A stretch of 64,000 nucleotides of DNA, taken from the NCBI GenBank assembly GCA_027490725.1, contig JAIXXN010000061.1:1-64000 (forward strand). The letters are read 5' to 3'. Source of the stretch: Oxalobacteraceae bacterium (GTDB taxonomy: Bacteria > Pseudomonadota > Gammaproteobacteria > Burkholderiales > Burkholderiaceae_D). Shown here piece by piece: positions 1 to 7,285 of this stretch (position 1 is its first letter; each line of letters starts with the position of its first letter). The notes under the pieces are model-generated. The model was not told the DNA's origin, searched no databases, and saw only the letters and a program-made list of their open reading frames with translations. The position numbers were made by a program, and so were the translations under genes.

Positions 1-9
1 TACGAATTT

Positions 10-86
10 TGGTGCGGCTGGCAGGAATTGAACCCACGACCCCTTGGTTCGTAGCCAAGTACTCTATCCAGCTGAGCTACAGCCGC
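10..86 (-). tRNA. tRNA-Arg (anticodon ACG)
   Basis: On the minus strand a complete cloverleaf can be read. The acceptor stem GCGGCTG pairs with CAGCCGC, the D-arm contains AGCTCAGCTGG, the anticodon stem CTTGG/CCAAG encloses the loop CTACGAA (anticodon ACG, read as ICG), and the T-arm contains GGTTCAATTCC. The discriminator base is A and the CCA end is genome-encoded (positions 10-12). At 77 nt including CCA it has normal length. It is identical to the second copy at 222-298. Confidence 0.97.
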
Positions 87-96
87 GAAAAACAAG

Positions 97-102
97 ATTA
101 TA
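97..102 (-). promoter_or_regulatory. -10 box for tRNA-Arg copy 1
   Basis: A perfect TATAAT on the minus strand lies 11 nt upstream of the mature tRNA 5' end at 86, so transcription would start only a few bases before the tRNA. The -35 region is weak. It suggests this copy has its own promoter and does not rely only on read-through from the upstream copy, which has a terminator behind it. Confidence 0.6.
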
Positions 103-176
103 ACAGCTTTTCTCGTTTAGCGAAGCGTTCCGTCGAGAAATTTAATCTTCCGCATCGGAGGCTTACACTTATAGCA

Positions 177-206
177 AAAGGGCCCGTAACGTGCGTTACA
201 GGCCCT
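177..206 (-). terminator. Rho-independent terminator after tRNA-Arg copy 2
   Basis: On the minus strand AGGGCC-TGTAAC, loop GCAC, GTTAC-GGGCCC forms a long GC-rich hairpin followed directly by TTTTG. It begins about 16 nt past the 3' CCA end of the tRNA at 222-298, the expected place for a tRNA terminator. Confidence 0.75.
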
Positions 207-221
207 CTTACATACGAATTT

Positions 222-298
222 TGGTGCGGCTGGCAGGAATTGAACCCACGACCCCTTGGTTCGTAGCCAAGTACTCTATCCAGCTGAGCTACAGCCGC
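222..298 (-). tRNA. tRNA-Arg (anticodon ACG), second copy
   Basis: Identical over all 77 nt, including the encoded CCA, to the copy at 10-86. The identity continues at least 9 nt into the 3' flank (TACGAATTT at 213-221 and at 1-9). The 5' flanks differ completely. The copies are therefore a tandem duplication with a 212-bp offset that kept the gene and its 3' side. Confidence 0.97.
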
Positions 299-308
299 CT
301 TGTGAAGC

Positions 309-337
309 ATTATAAAGCATTAATTTCGTTTTGCAAA
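309..337 (-). promoter_or_regulatory. Sigma-70 promoter of tRNA-Arg copy 2
   Basis: On the minus strand TTTGCA (332-337, 4/6 match to TTGACA) is separated by exactly 17 nt from a perfect TATAAT (309-314), which lies 11 nt upstream of the tRNA 5' end. The spacing and position fit a vegetative tRNA promoter. Confidence 0.65.
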
Positions 338-513
338 GTTCGATATTTTCTATCGTTTCGTTTGTCCGGAGCGCTAAACACCGAATAAAAACACTTACAA
401 ACCCCTTTAATACTTTTCTTTCTAACGGCATGCCGTGCGAAAGAAGCAGCATTATAGGGAGGGCATCGCCACTTGTCCAGCACTGCATCGCAGTTCGCGC
501 CTGCCGTGCCCTG

Positions 514-741
514 TCAGACGCCGAATTCGGCCGCTGCCTTGGAAGACCACAGGGCTTCGTTATAGGACGGGAACGGTTCACCATAGCAATCAACCTGACC
601 CTGGTCGCCGACGAATTTCACCCACCAGCCCTGACCGTCATTGAGGATGGCGATATCGCCAGCATTGCAGTGATCGGCCAGTTGTTCCTGCTCGGCCAGC
701 ACCACTATCTTCACTTTTCGATGTTTTACCACCGTCACCAT
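514..741 (-). CDS. Small hypothetical protein (75 aa)
   Basis: The reading frame stays open far upstream, but the start at 741 is preferred because GGAGAG lies 3 nt before this ATG and the upstream in-frame ATGs have no ribosome-binding site. The 75-aa product begins MVTVVKHRKVKIVV, a basic beta-strand-like segment. It continues with an acidic stretch and an aromatic core (GQGWWVKFVGDQGQVDCYG) that suggests a small beta-barrel or SH3-like fold. There is no signal peptide and no recognisable family motif. It is monocistronic, with no neighbour on its strand within 2 kb. I do not recognise its function. Confidence 0.6.
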   Translation of the reverse strand: MVTVVKHRKVKIVVLAEQEQLADHCNAGDIAILNDGQGWWVKFVGDQGQVDCYGEPFPSYNEALWSSKAAAEFGV

Positions 742-834
742 AGTCTCTCCAGGCGCGATCCCGTATCGCTTTCTCATAGTGTAACGCAGAGTCTTATTCA
801 CAGCGGTGATCTCTCTCATCACAACATACAATTT

Positions 835-846
835 GCAAACGTTTGC
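835..846. promoter_or_regulatory. LacI/PurR-like palindromic operator
   Basis: GCAAACGTTTGC is a perfect 12-bp palindrome with the central CG typical of LacI-family operators; the core is the same as the enterobacterial PurR box. On the plus strand it starts 3 nt after a TACAAT (827-832), so it would overlap the start of a rightward transcript. It is also about 95 bp upstream of the leftward 75-aa gene. No LacI-family regulator is encoded in the window. Confidence 0.4.
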
Positions 847-928
847 GCCATGCAGCATGATGGAACTGTCTCCTCTATTCTCCTCCAAGGAAATAGATTT
901 AGCCCGCTCCCGTAGCGGGCTTTTTTTT
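839..928 (+). ncRNA. Candidate small RNA of about 90 nt
   Basis: A TACAAT -10-like hexamer (827-832, no good -35), the palindrome at 835-846 and a strong intrinsic terminator at 901-928 define a possible short rightward transcript. No convincing gene lies on this strand before the terminator. Between them, 869-886 carries two pyrimidine-rich stretches (TCTCCTCT and TTCTCCTCC) that are complementary to Shine-Dalgarno sequences, a common seed type in trans-acting sRNAs. The alternative is that the terminator only insulates the leftward gene from antisense transcription. From 929 to the kinase at 1080 I see nothing else. Confidence 0.35.
901..928 (+). terminator. Rho-independent terminator
   Basis: AGCCCGCT, loop CCCGT or similar, AGCGGGCT followed by eight T residues: a textbook intrinsic terminator on the plus strand. 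No plus-strand protein gene ends just before it. Confidence 0.85.
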
Positions 929-1079
929 GCCGCAGCGCTCCCTGCCTGCCCTACTTCAAGCGTGCGAGGCCTGATCGGCATTCGGCACTAGAATACGCTG
1001 ACTGCCCGCCCTGCCATGCGCCATCCCGGCCCGCCAGCGGACGGCCACTGCCCACGCCCAAGCGGCGCCCTTCCTGTCG

Positions 1080-1847
1080 ATGAAGCTAGCAAGCCATCCT
1101 GCCGAACCTGGTGCCGACCAGCAGCTAGCTCCGGAAATACAGGAGTTACTGATACTCGACACGACGGCACAGATGCTGTCCAACCTGTCGCACGAGTTGC
1201 GCACCACCACCAGCGTGATCCAGGGCTGGGCGCAAGTGTTGCGCCGCGATGGCCGTAGTCACACCAGATTGCAGCGCGGCCTGCTCGCCATCGAACGCAA
1301 TGCCCGCATTCAGGCCGGACTGATCGATGACCTGCTCGATCTGGGTAGCCTGTCGAGTGGTCAGCTCCAACTCCAGCTGTGCACCCTGTCGGCGCTGGCA
1401 CTGGCCGATACCGCCCTACTCCAGATGCAGTCGAGCGCCAACAGTGCCGGCATCGTGCTGGAGCGCCGTCATGCTGGCGGTGACGCACTGTTGCGCGGTG
1501 ACCCTGAACGACTTGGGCAGTTGCTGTGCAAGCTGCTCGGTAACGCCATCAAATTCAGCGCTATCGGTAGCCGGGTCTGGCTCGACCTGCGCCATGATGC
1601 ACACGCCGTCTACCTGAGCGTCACCGATCACGGCATCGGCATCGCGCCACGTAGGCTAGCCGAGATCTTCACGCCATTCCGGCCGCCCGAAGCCGGCCTG
1701 TCGCGTCCACATGGCGGGCTGGGCGTTGGACTGGCCATCGCCCGCCAGCTGGCGGAACTGCACGGCGGCAGCCTGCGCGCCGACAGTGCCGGGATTGGAC
1801 AGGGCGCCTGCTTCACCCTGCGCCTGCCCCTTACGCCATCGCCCTGA
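1080..1847 (+). CDS. Sensor-less histidine kinase (HisKA-HATPase)
   Basis: A 255-aa protein made only of the catalytic core. The H-box is NLSHELRTTTS with His38, the N-box is GNAIKFS with Asn155, the G1 box is DHGIG (183-187) and the G2 box is GGLGVGL (212-218). There is no transmembrane segment, PAS, HAMP or receiver domain, so it must be cytoplasmic and take its signal from a partner. The conserved proline of the H-box (HELRTP) is replaced by threonine. The ATG at 1080 has no clear ribosome-binding site, so the start is uncertain. About 200 bp downstream on the same strand is a receiver-GGDEF protein, a plausible phosphoacceptor. Confidence 0.8.
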   Translation: MKLASHPAEPGADQQLAPEIQELLILDTTAQMLSNLSHELRTTTSVIQGWAQVLRRDGRSHTRLQRGLLAIERNARIQAGLIDDLLDLGSLSSGQLQLQLCTLSALALADTALLQMQSSANSAGIVLERRHAGGDALLRGDPERLGQLLCKLLGNAIKFSAIGSRVWLDLRHDAHAVYLSVTDHGIGIAPRRLAEIFTPFRPPEAGLSRPHGGLGVGLAIARQLAELHGGSLRADSAGIGQGACFTLRLPLTPSP

Positions 1848-1938
1848 GCCCCTGACTTAGCAAACTACTAAGCAAAAACAAGCCAGCTGAACATTACTGG
1901 CGAAAACTACCAAAACAAAGCCAAAACAGGTACAATTA

Positions 1939-2007
1939 ATTTCCATGTGGAAATATACTGCAGGTGTGCGCCGCATTGCCAGGGCGTGGGCTATGATGAA
2001 TTTCCAC
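1939..2007. promoter_or_regulatory. Three ATTTCCA motifs upstream of the receiver-GGDEF gene
   Basis: ATTTCCA (1939-1945) and its inverted copy TGGAAAT (1948-1954) form a 16-bp dyad with a 2-bp spacer. A third direct copy, AATTTCCAC, lies near 1999-2007, about 50 bp before the start at 2054. Repeated half-sites of this sort suggest a binding site for an unidentified regulator. No adjacent DNA-binding protein gene points to which one. Confidence 0.3.
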
Positions 2008-2053
2008 GCTTTTCAGGCCCACCGGCCAACTGAATAGATAGACCGGGATCACT

Positions 2054-3031
2054 ATGCCTAGCCGAGAAGAAATCCTGAAAGCCAGAATACTGGTCGTGGA
2101 TGACAACGCTGACAACGTCGATTTAATGTGCGAAATCCTGCGCGAAGCGGGATATACCAACGTCAGTGCCACCTTACAGCCGGAGCAGGTGTGTGCGATG
2201 CACCGCCAGCACGGCTATGACCTGATCCTGCTGGACTTGCAAATGCCCGGCTTCAACGGCTTTCAGGTCATGCATGGACTCAAAGAAATCGAACAGGGTG
2301 GTTATCTGCCCGTGCTGGCCCTCACTGCCCAGCCCAGCTTCAAGATCGCTGCACTGGAAGCGGGTGCCCGCGACTTCATCAGCAAGCCGTTTGACCTGAT
2401 GGAAATGCACAAGCGCATCCACAATATGCTGGAAGTACGCCTGCTCTACCGGGAACTGGCCCAGTACAGCCGCCAGCAGCAGGCGCTGGCGCTGCACGAT
2501 CCGCTGACCGGTCTGCCCAACCGGCGCCTGCTGGAAGACCGCATCGGCCACGCGCTGCAGCACGCCACCCGCCAGCAACACAAAGCGGCCGTGATGTATC
2601 TGGATCTGGACGGTTTCAAAGCCATTAACGACACCCACGGCCACGCTGCCGGCGATACGGTACTGAAAATCGTTGCCGAACGCCTCAGCAGTTGCGCCCG
2701 CAAGGAAGACACCGTCGCCCGGGTCGGTGGCGACGAATTTGTCATCGTCATGGGCAGTCTGAGCCAGCGCTCCGATACGGGTGAGCCAGCGGCCAAGCTG
2801 ATCGAAGCGATTGCCCGCCCCTATCTAGTCGACGGCGTGGAATTACAACTATCGACCAGCATCGGCATCGCCCTGTTTCCCGACGATGCAGCGGAGGTCG
2901 GCAAGTTGATCGCGGCCGCAGACAGTGCTTTGTATGTGGCCAAACGCAGCGGCAAAAACCGCAGCTATAGCGCCCATCTGCTACACCAGCAGAACGGTCA
3001 GCCCCACGCCATCTCGGCCAGCGCCCTCTGA
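2054..3031 (+). CDS. Response regulator with diguanylate cyclase output (REC-GGDEF)
   Basis: A 325-aa two-domain protein. The receiver (about residues 10-125) has the acidic pair VVDDN, phosphoacceptor Asp61 in LILLDLQMPG and the conserved Lys111 in SKPF. The GGDEF domain (about 145-305) carries an intact GGDEF active site (225-229) and an RxxD inhibitory site RKED (216-219), exactly five residues earlier. It should make c-di-GMP from GTP when phosphorylated and be product-inhibited. The kinase 200 bp upstream on the same strand is the likely phosphodonor (inference). A weak GGGA lies before the ATG. Confidence 0.92.
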   Translation: MPSREEILKARILVVDDNADNVDLMCEILREAGYTNVSATLQPEQVCAMHRQHGYDLILLDLQMPGFNGFQVMHGLKEIEQGGYLPVLALTAQPSFKIAALEAGARDFISKPFDLMEMHKRIHNMLEVRLLYRELAQYSRQQQALALHDPLTGLPNRRLLEDRIGHALQHATRQQHKAAVMYLDLDGFKAINDTHGHAAGDTVLKIVAERLSSCARKEDTVARVGGDEFVIVMGSLSQRSDTGEPAAKLIEAIARPYLVDGVELQLSTSIGIALFPDDAAEVGKLIAAADSALYVAKRSGKNRSYSAHLLHQQNGQPHAISASAL

Positions 3032-3040
3032 GCGCAGCCC

Positions 3041-3466
3041 CTAGTGTTTGGCTTTGCGGGCTGCTTTGCGCAGCCCGGCTTCGGTGCTGTGCGCCACCTG
3101 CCCGGCATGCTGATGATCGCCCTGTGCCACCACCATCTCGGGCGCCACTTCGATGCGCGTCACCCCGGCATCGACCGAGATGGGATCGCTGGCCGGAAAC
3201 GTCATTTCCAGCCCGTCATCGAGCAGCGATTCCCGGGCGCCAATTTGCGTCTCCGGCGTCTCCTGATCGGCCAGCGTCACGATCGCGGCAGCCCACTGCA
3301 CAAATTGCAGATTAGCCAGCTCGCGCACTGTATGCACATTAAACGCCTGGGCCAGCGCCCGCGCATCGCCTGCGCTTAAACCGCGCAGGGCACTGCAGGG
3401 GGCTGCGGCCAGCGCGCGCAAACTCCATCCCGCATAGTCCTGATCCACGATGGTATCGATGTTCAT
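3041..3466 (-). CDS. Conserved hypothetical protein, acidic with basic tail (141 aa)
   Basis: The start at 3466 is chosen because AAGGGG lies just upstream, while the longer frame begins in sequence of atypical composition. The N-terminal half (GLSAGDARALAQAFNVHTVRELA) resembles a helix-hairpin-helix segment of the kind seen in helical-wheel fold proteins. The middle has a GLEMTFPASDPISV motif, similar to the ESFPASDP motif of small betaproteobacterial proteins of unknown function. The C-terminus is basic (RKAARKAKH). It is cytoplasmic and transcribed away from both neighbours. The function is unknown. Confidence 0.7.
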   Translation of the reverse strand: MNIDTIVDQDYAGWSLRALAAAPCSALRGLSAGDARALAQAFNVHTVRELANLQFVQWAAAIVTLADQETPETQIGARESLLDDGLEMTFPASDPISVDAGVTRIEVAPEMVVAQGDHQHAGQVAHSTEAGLRKAARKAKH

Positions 3467-3654
3467 GGTATCCCCTTGCGTCGCCGCAGTTGTGTGCTTA
3501 CAGTGTGCGCAGCGCCACAGTGCTGGTCTGTACGCTGCCGAACGCAACACCGCAGCTGCGGCTGACACGCTACAGTACGCCATCGTGCGCCAGATCGCTG
3601 CAGACTGGGGTATCATCGGCGCCAGCCTAACCAGTCCGACGTGCCGAGCCCATC

Positions 3655-4455
3655 ATGCCTGCCTCCCCTGCTGCTCCTGCCTTGCCCTCCCGCCCCGCGC
3701 CCGACGCAGCACTGGCCTGCGCCGCGCCCGACGCGGCGCAGGCCTGCGCCGACAGTGCGCAAGCGGTGGCCCTGCGCAACGCCGAACTGAGCGACTTACT
3801 CGGCCATCTGCACAACTGCTGGGACAATGAGCGCCGCTCGCTGTCGCGCCAGTTGCACGATAGTCTGGGGTCGTCGCTGACGGCATTGACCATGCATCTG
3901 GGCATGCTGACGCTGAAGCTGCCACCCGAGCCTGCCCTGCAAGAGCGCCTGGCACAAATGAAACAGTTATTGTTGCAGGTGGTCGAAACCAATCGGCAGA
4001 TGCAGATGCAGCTGTGGAATGACAAGCTGGAGTTTCTAGGGGTGCGTGTGGCGCTCTGCGAAGTCGTGGACCAGTTCGGCGCCCAGCAGCAGCTGCAGAC
4101 CAGCTGCCGACTCCCCGAACAGGACTTGCACTGCCCGCGCAGCCATGCGGTGGTGCTACTGCATGCACTGGAAGAAGGCTTGCGTAACGTCGCCGCGCAT
4201 GCCCATGCCAGCGCCATCGACGTGCAGGTCGACGAAACCCCGCAAAGCATCACCTTGCGGCTCAGCGATAATGGCGTCGGACCGGACACCGCTGCCCTGC
4301 AGGCAGGCGGAAAATTCGGTCTGCGCACGGTGCGCGAGCGGGCCGCCTATCTGGGTGGCTCGCTGACCCTGGTCGCGCAGGCGTCCGGCGGCAGTATGCT
4401 GACGGTAAGCTTGCCGCTTACCACAGGCGCGCCAGCGGCATCACCATCCCACTGA
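3655..4455 (+). CDS. NarX/DesK-type histidine kinase without sensor domain
   Basis: 266 aa. An Ala/Pro-rich N-terminus of about 35 residues is followed by a HisKA_3 dimerisation domain with phosphoacceptor His68 in SRQLHDSLGSS. A HATPase follows, with an N-box around Asn178 (EEGLRNVAAHAHA), a G1 box SDNGVG (204-209) and GKFGLRTVRERA. No transmembrane segment is seen, so it is cytoplasmic. Kinases of this class normally phosphorylate NarL/LuxR-type regulators, but none is encoded in the window, so this is an orphan. Its last 38 bp overlap the 3' end of the convergent gene at 4418-5170. Confidence 0.85.
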   Translation: MPASPAAPALPSRPAPDAALACAAPDAAQACADSAQAVALRNAELSDLLGHLHNCWDNERRSLSRQLHDSLGSSLTALTMHLGMLTLKLPPEPALQERLAQMKQLLLQVVETNRQMQMQLWNDKLEFLGVRVALCEVVDQFGAQQQLQTSCRLPEQDLHCPRSHAVVLLHALEEGLRNVAAHAHASAIDVQVDETPQSITLRLSDNGVGPDTAALQAGGKFGLRTVRERAAYLGGSLTLVAQASGGSMLTVSLPLTTGAPAASPSH

Positions 4456-5170
4456 ACAGAGACCAGCGCGGCGTAGCCGCGTTCAGCCCGTGTGCCAGCC
4501 CCACATCGAGGGTCAGCAATTTGCTCGGGCTGTAACTGAGCGCCAGCAGCAGCTGGCTGTTACGGCCCGCGCCACGGCGCTGGTTGCCAGCCCATTCACC
4601 CGTCAGCCCCCAGCCCTCCTCGAGCGCCCCGGACAGTGCGGCCGATAGCCCTAGCTGGGTGCGCCCGCTGTCCGCCGCGATGGCGCCGATGCGGGTCAGA
4701 TTCAGATTCGCATCCAGATGCAGCGCACCCAGCTCGCGGCTAACAATCCCGTTGACACTGTAGTCGGCCCGCCCGCTACCGAGCTGCTTGCGCGCGCTGG
4801 GCAGTTTAGTGCCCAGTTCCAGCCCCAGTGCCGTGTCCTCATCGAGCAGCATGGCCCGCTTGAGCACCAGCTGGGTATCGCCCACGCCATGGCGCTGGCC
4901 ATCCGCAGTCGGTGCTGTCAGCCATCCTTCGCCACCGAGTAGCAGTGCCCATTCCCCATCGATCGCCAGCTTCAGGGTGTAGGGCAGACTGGCGCGGCGG
5001 CCCTGGTCCTGCCAGCTGGCCAGCCCGCCCAGTTCCAGTTCCAGCTGCCCCGCTGCCGGTAGCTGGGCCGGACTGGAAACCGAGGGCCGGTACGGTGTCA
5101 CGGCCGCGACATCGGCGGCGCTGGCGCTGACCGAGAAGAATGCTGTGGCGAGCAGAAAAACAGTTTTCAT
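4418..5170 (-). CDS. Secreted outer-membrane beta-barrel-like protein
   Basis: 250 aa. It has a clear signal peptide (MKTVFLLATAFFSVSASAAD, cleavage after ASA) followed by alternating amphipathic strands such as LELELGGLASW, GDTQLVLKRAMLL and QLLLALSYSPSKLLTLDVGL, typical of a small beta-barrel. The layout resembles the MetA/phenol-degradation-type transporter family, but I cannot assign a substrate. It ends in LARLW, with a terminal aromatic residue as in outer-membrane proteins. The 3' end overlaps the convergent kinase gene by 38 bp. Confidence 0.7.
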   Translation of the reverse strand: MKTVFLLATAFFSVSASAADVAAVTPYRPSVSSPAQLPAAGQLELELGGLASWQDQGRRASLPYTLKLAIDGEWALLLGGEGWLTAPTADGQRHGVGDTQLVLKRAMLLDEDTALGLELGTKLPSARKQLGSGRADYSVNGIVSRELGALHLDANLNLTRIGAIAADSGRTQLGLSAALSGALEEGWGLTGEWAGNQRRGAGRNSQLLLALSYSPSKLLTLDVGLAHGLNAATPRWSLFSGMVMPLARLW

Positions 5171-5243
5171 GGCGGCGACCTCGCGGTGAAAGTGTGCTGT
5201 GCAGTCTGACGCCCAGCGTAGCAGCTTCGCTGCGCCGCGTCGA

Positions 5244-5741
5244 TTACTGCGTGACCAGCTCGGTGGGCAGACTCAGGGTTTCCTTAATCTCCTCCATCAC
5301 CACATAACTTTTCGACTGCGCCGCACCGGGCAAACTCAGCAGCATGTCGCCCAGCAGTTTGCGGTACTCGGCCATCTCGTGGATGCGCGCCTTGATCAGA
5401 TAATCGAAATCCCCCGACACCAGATGGCATTCCAGCACCTCCGGTATGCGCAGCACTTCGCGACGGAATTGCTCGAAGGCGGGGCCGGACTTCTGGTTCA
5501 GCGTAATTTCCACAAACACCAGCAGTTTCGCCCCCAGCGCCGGCGGATGGATGCGCGCATGGTAGCCGGTAATCACGCCATCGCGTTCCATGCGCTTGAC
5601 CCGTTCGATGGCCGGCGTAATCGACAAGCCTACCTGCTCGCTCAGGTCTTTCATGGAGATGCGACCATCGTCCTGCAGGATGCGCAATATCTTCCTGTCA
5701 AGCTTGTCGAGAGTTCGTACCGATTCTTTTTGAATTCGCAT
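5244..5741 (-). CDS. Lrp/AsnC-family transcriptional regulator
   Basis: The start at 5741 gives the standard Lrp length of 165 aa; the longer frame would add an atypical hydrophobic leader. The N-terminal HTH (LDKLDRKILRIL, then ISMKDLSEQVGLSITPAIERVKR) is followed by the RAM ligand-binding domain (about 70-150, with CHLVSGDFDYLIKARIHEM). It is divergent from dadA with about 100 bp between starts. This is the usual arrangement in which the Lrp-type protein senses an amino acid such as alanine and activates dadA. Confidence 0.93.
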   Translation of the reverse strand: MRIQKESVRTLDKLDRKILRILQDDGRISMKDLSEQVGLSITPAIERVKRMERDGVITGYHARIHPPALGAKLLVFVEITLNQKSGPAFEQFRREVLRIPEVLECHLVSGDFDYLIKARIHEMAEYRKLLGDMLLSLPGAAQSKSYVVMEEIKETLSLPTELVTQ

Positions 5742-5843
5742 GAAAATCCACTGAAATATGGCGCGTATATAGTAACTAATGCTAGTTAAACGAGAATACC
5801 ATAGCGGAATATCTGGCATCTACAAATAAATCGGGAGACTGCA
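5742..5843. promoter_or_regulatory. Divergent lrp-like/dadA control region
   Basis: 102 bp, AT-richer than the flanks (for example GCGCGTATATAGTAACTAATGCTAGTTAAACGAG). It contains the near-dyad AACTAATGCTAGTT (IR AACTA/TAGTT). AT-rich imperfect dyads are what Lrp proteins bind. It must hold the dadA promoter; GGGAG lies 6 nt before the dadA ATG. Confidence 0.45.
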
Positions 5844-7127
5844 ATGCGCGTTGTTATCTTGGGTAGCGGAGTAATCGGCGTCACCAGTGCTTATTATCTG
5901 GCGCGTGCCGGCCACGAAGTCACCGTACTGGATCGTCAGCCCGGTCCGGCACTGGAAACCAGCTTTGCCAACGCCGGCCAGATCTCGCCCGGCTATGCTT
6001 CGCCATGGGCCGCGCCCGGCATTCCCCTGAAAGCCATGAAGTGGATGCTGCAGCGTCACGCTCCCCTCTCGATTACCCCGGACGGCACCCTGTTCCAGTT
6101 GCAATGGATGTGGCAGATGCTGCAGAACTGCAACGCCGAGCGCTATGGCGTGAACAAGGAACGCATGGTGCGTCTGGCTGAATACAGCCGCGATTGCTTC
6201 AAAGCCCTGCGCGCCAGCACCGGCATCGAATACGAAGGCCGCCAGCAAGGCACCACCCAGCTGTTCCGCACCCAGAAGCAGCTCGATGACGCCGCCAAGG
6301 ATATCCGCGTGCTGGAAGAAACCGGCGTGCCGTATGAACTGCTGAGCCGCGAACAGCTGGTTGCCGCCGAACCGGGTCTGGACCAGAACAAGCTGGTCGG
6401 CGGTTTGCGTCTGCCCAACGATGAAACCGGCGATTGCCAGCTGTTTACCACCCGCCTGACGGCCATGGCCGAACAGCTGGGCGTGAAATTTCGCTACAAC
6501 GTCGCAATTGACCGGCTGATCACGGCGGGCGACGAGATCCGCGGCGTGCAGTGCGGTGCAGAAGTCGTCACCGCCGATTCCTACGTGGTGGCACTGGGCG
6601 CCTACTCGACCCAGTTCCTCAAGGATCTGGTGAAAATCCCCGTGTATCCACTCAAGGGCTATTCGATTACCGTGCCAATCGTGAATGGCGATGCGGCGCC
6701 CGTATCGACCATCCTCGACGAGACCTACAAGATCGCCGTGACCCGCTTTGACGACCGCATCCGCGTGGGCGGCATGGCGGAAATCGCCGGCTTCGATCTG
6801 CGCCTCAATCCGCGCCGCCGCGAAACGCTGGAAATGGTGGTCAACGACCTGTTCCCGGGCGCCGGCAATACCGCCGAAGCGAGCTTCTGGACCGGTCTGC
6901 GTCCGATGACGCCGGACGGCACACCGGTGGTCGGCCGCACCGGCCTGCGCAATCTGTTCCTCAACACGGGTCACGGCACGCTGGGCTGGACCATGTCCTG
7001 CGGTTCGGCGCAACTGCTGGCCGACCTGATCTCGTCGCGTCGCCCGGCGATTCTGGCCGATGATCTGGGCGTCAGCCGCTACCAGCCGGAAGCCAGCCAG
7101 CGGCGTCCGCAACTGGCCAACGCCTGA
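5844..7127 (+). CDS. dadA: D-amino acid dehydrogenase small subunit
   Basis: 427 aa, close to the family length of about 432. The N-terminus has the FAD-binding Rossmann motif GSGVIGVTSAYYLA with the acidic strand end (VTVLDRQ). The family-typical segment SFANAGQISPGYASPWAAPG and the C-terminal GTLGWTMSCGSAQLLADL are both present. It oxidises D-amino acids, especially D-alanine from alanine racemisation, to 2-oxo acids and ammonia, passing electrons to the respiratory chain at the inner membrane. It is preceded by GGGAG, divergent from the Lrp regulator and followed by a strong terminator, so it is monocistronic. No alanine racemase (dadX) is adjacent. Confidence 0.96.
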   Translation: MRVVILGSGVIGVTSAYYLARAGHEVTVLDRQPGPALETSFANAGQISPGYASPWAAPGIPLKAMKWMLQRHAPLSITPDGTLFQLQWMWQMLQNCNAERYGVNKERMVRLAEYSRDCFKALRASTGIEYEGRQQGTTQLFRTQKQLDDAAKDIRVLEETGVPYELLSREQLVAAEPGLDQNKLVGGLRLPNDETGDCQLFTTRLTAMAEQLGVKFRYNVAIDRLITAGDEIRGVQCGAEVVTADSYVVALGAYSTQFLKDLVKIPVYPLKGYSITVPIVNGDAAPVSTILDETYKIAVTRFDDRIRVGGMAEIAGFDLRLNPRRRETLEMVVNDLFPGAGNTAEASFWTGLRPMTPDGTPVVGRTGLRNLFLNTGHGTLGWTMSCGSAQLLADLISSRRPAILADDLGVSRYQPEASQRRPQLANA

Positions 7128-7191
7128 GCGGGCTGTCCCGGACAACTGCGCGGCGGGTCGCGAACGCCGCCCGCGCCAGTTTTCCCGTCTA

Positions 7192-7217
7192 ACGGCGCCT
7201 GGTGTGGCGCCGTTTTG
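7192..7217 (+). terminator. Rho-independent terminator of dadA
   Basis: ACGGCGCC, loop TGGTGT, GGCGCCGT followed by TTTG, 65 nt after the dadA stop: a perfect 8-bp GC-rich stem plus T-run. Confidence 0.85.
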
Positions 7218-7249
7218 TCGTTTTGTCATGCAGAAATGTTACGCCGGCG

Positions 7250-7278
7250 TTGAGTATGGCGTGACGCATGCGTATAAT
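7250..7278 (+). promoter_or_regulatory. Strong sigma-70 promoter of the HDOD gene
   Basis: TTGAGT (7250-7255) and a perfect TATAAT (7273-7278) are separated by exactly 17 bp. Transcription should begin about 7285-7286, which coincides with the ATG at 7286. No ribosome-binding site precedes that ATG, so the mRNA is probably leaderless or nearly so. Confidence 0.75.
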
Positions 7279-7285
7279 TTTGATC

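Noticed and set aside
742..981. Upstream extension of the 75-aa gene to 155 codons
   Set aside because: The upstream in-frame ATGs lack ribosome-binding sites, while GGAGAG lies 3 nt before the ATG at 741; the extension also crosses a terminator and the palindrome.
5820..7229. Long open frame of 469 codons on the strand opposite dadA
   Set aside because: It is the mirror of a highly conserved DadA protein in GC-rich DNA, has atypical amino-acid composition (His, Gln, Arg rich) and no ribosome-binding site.
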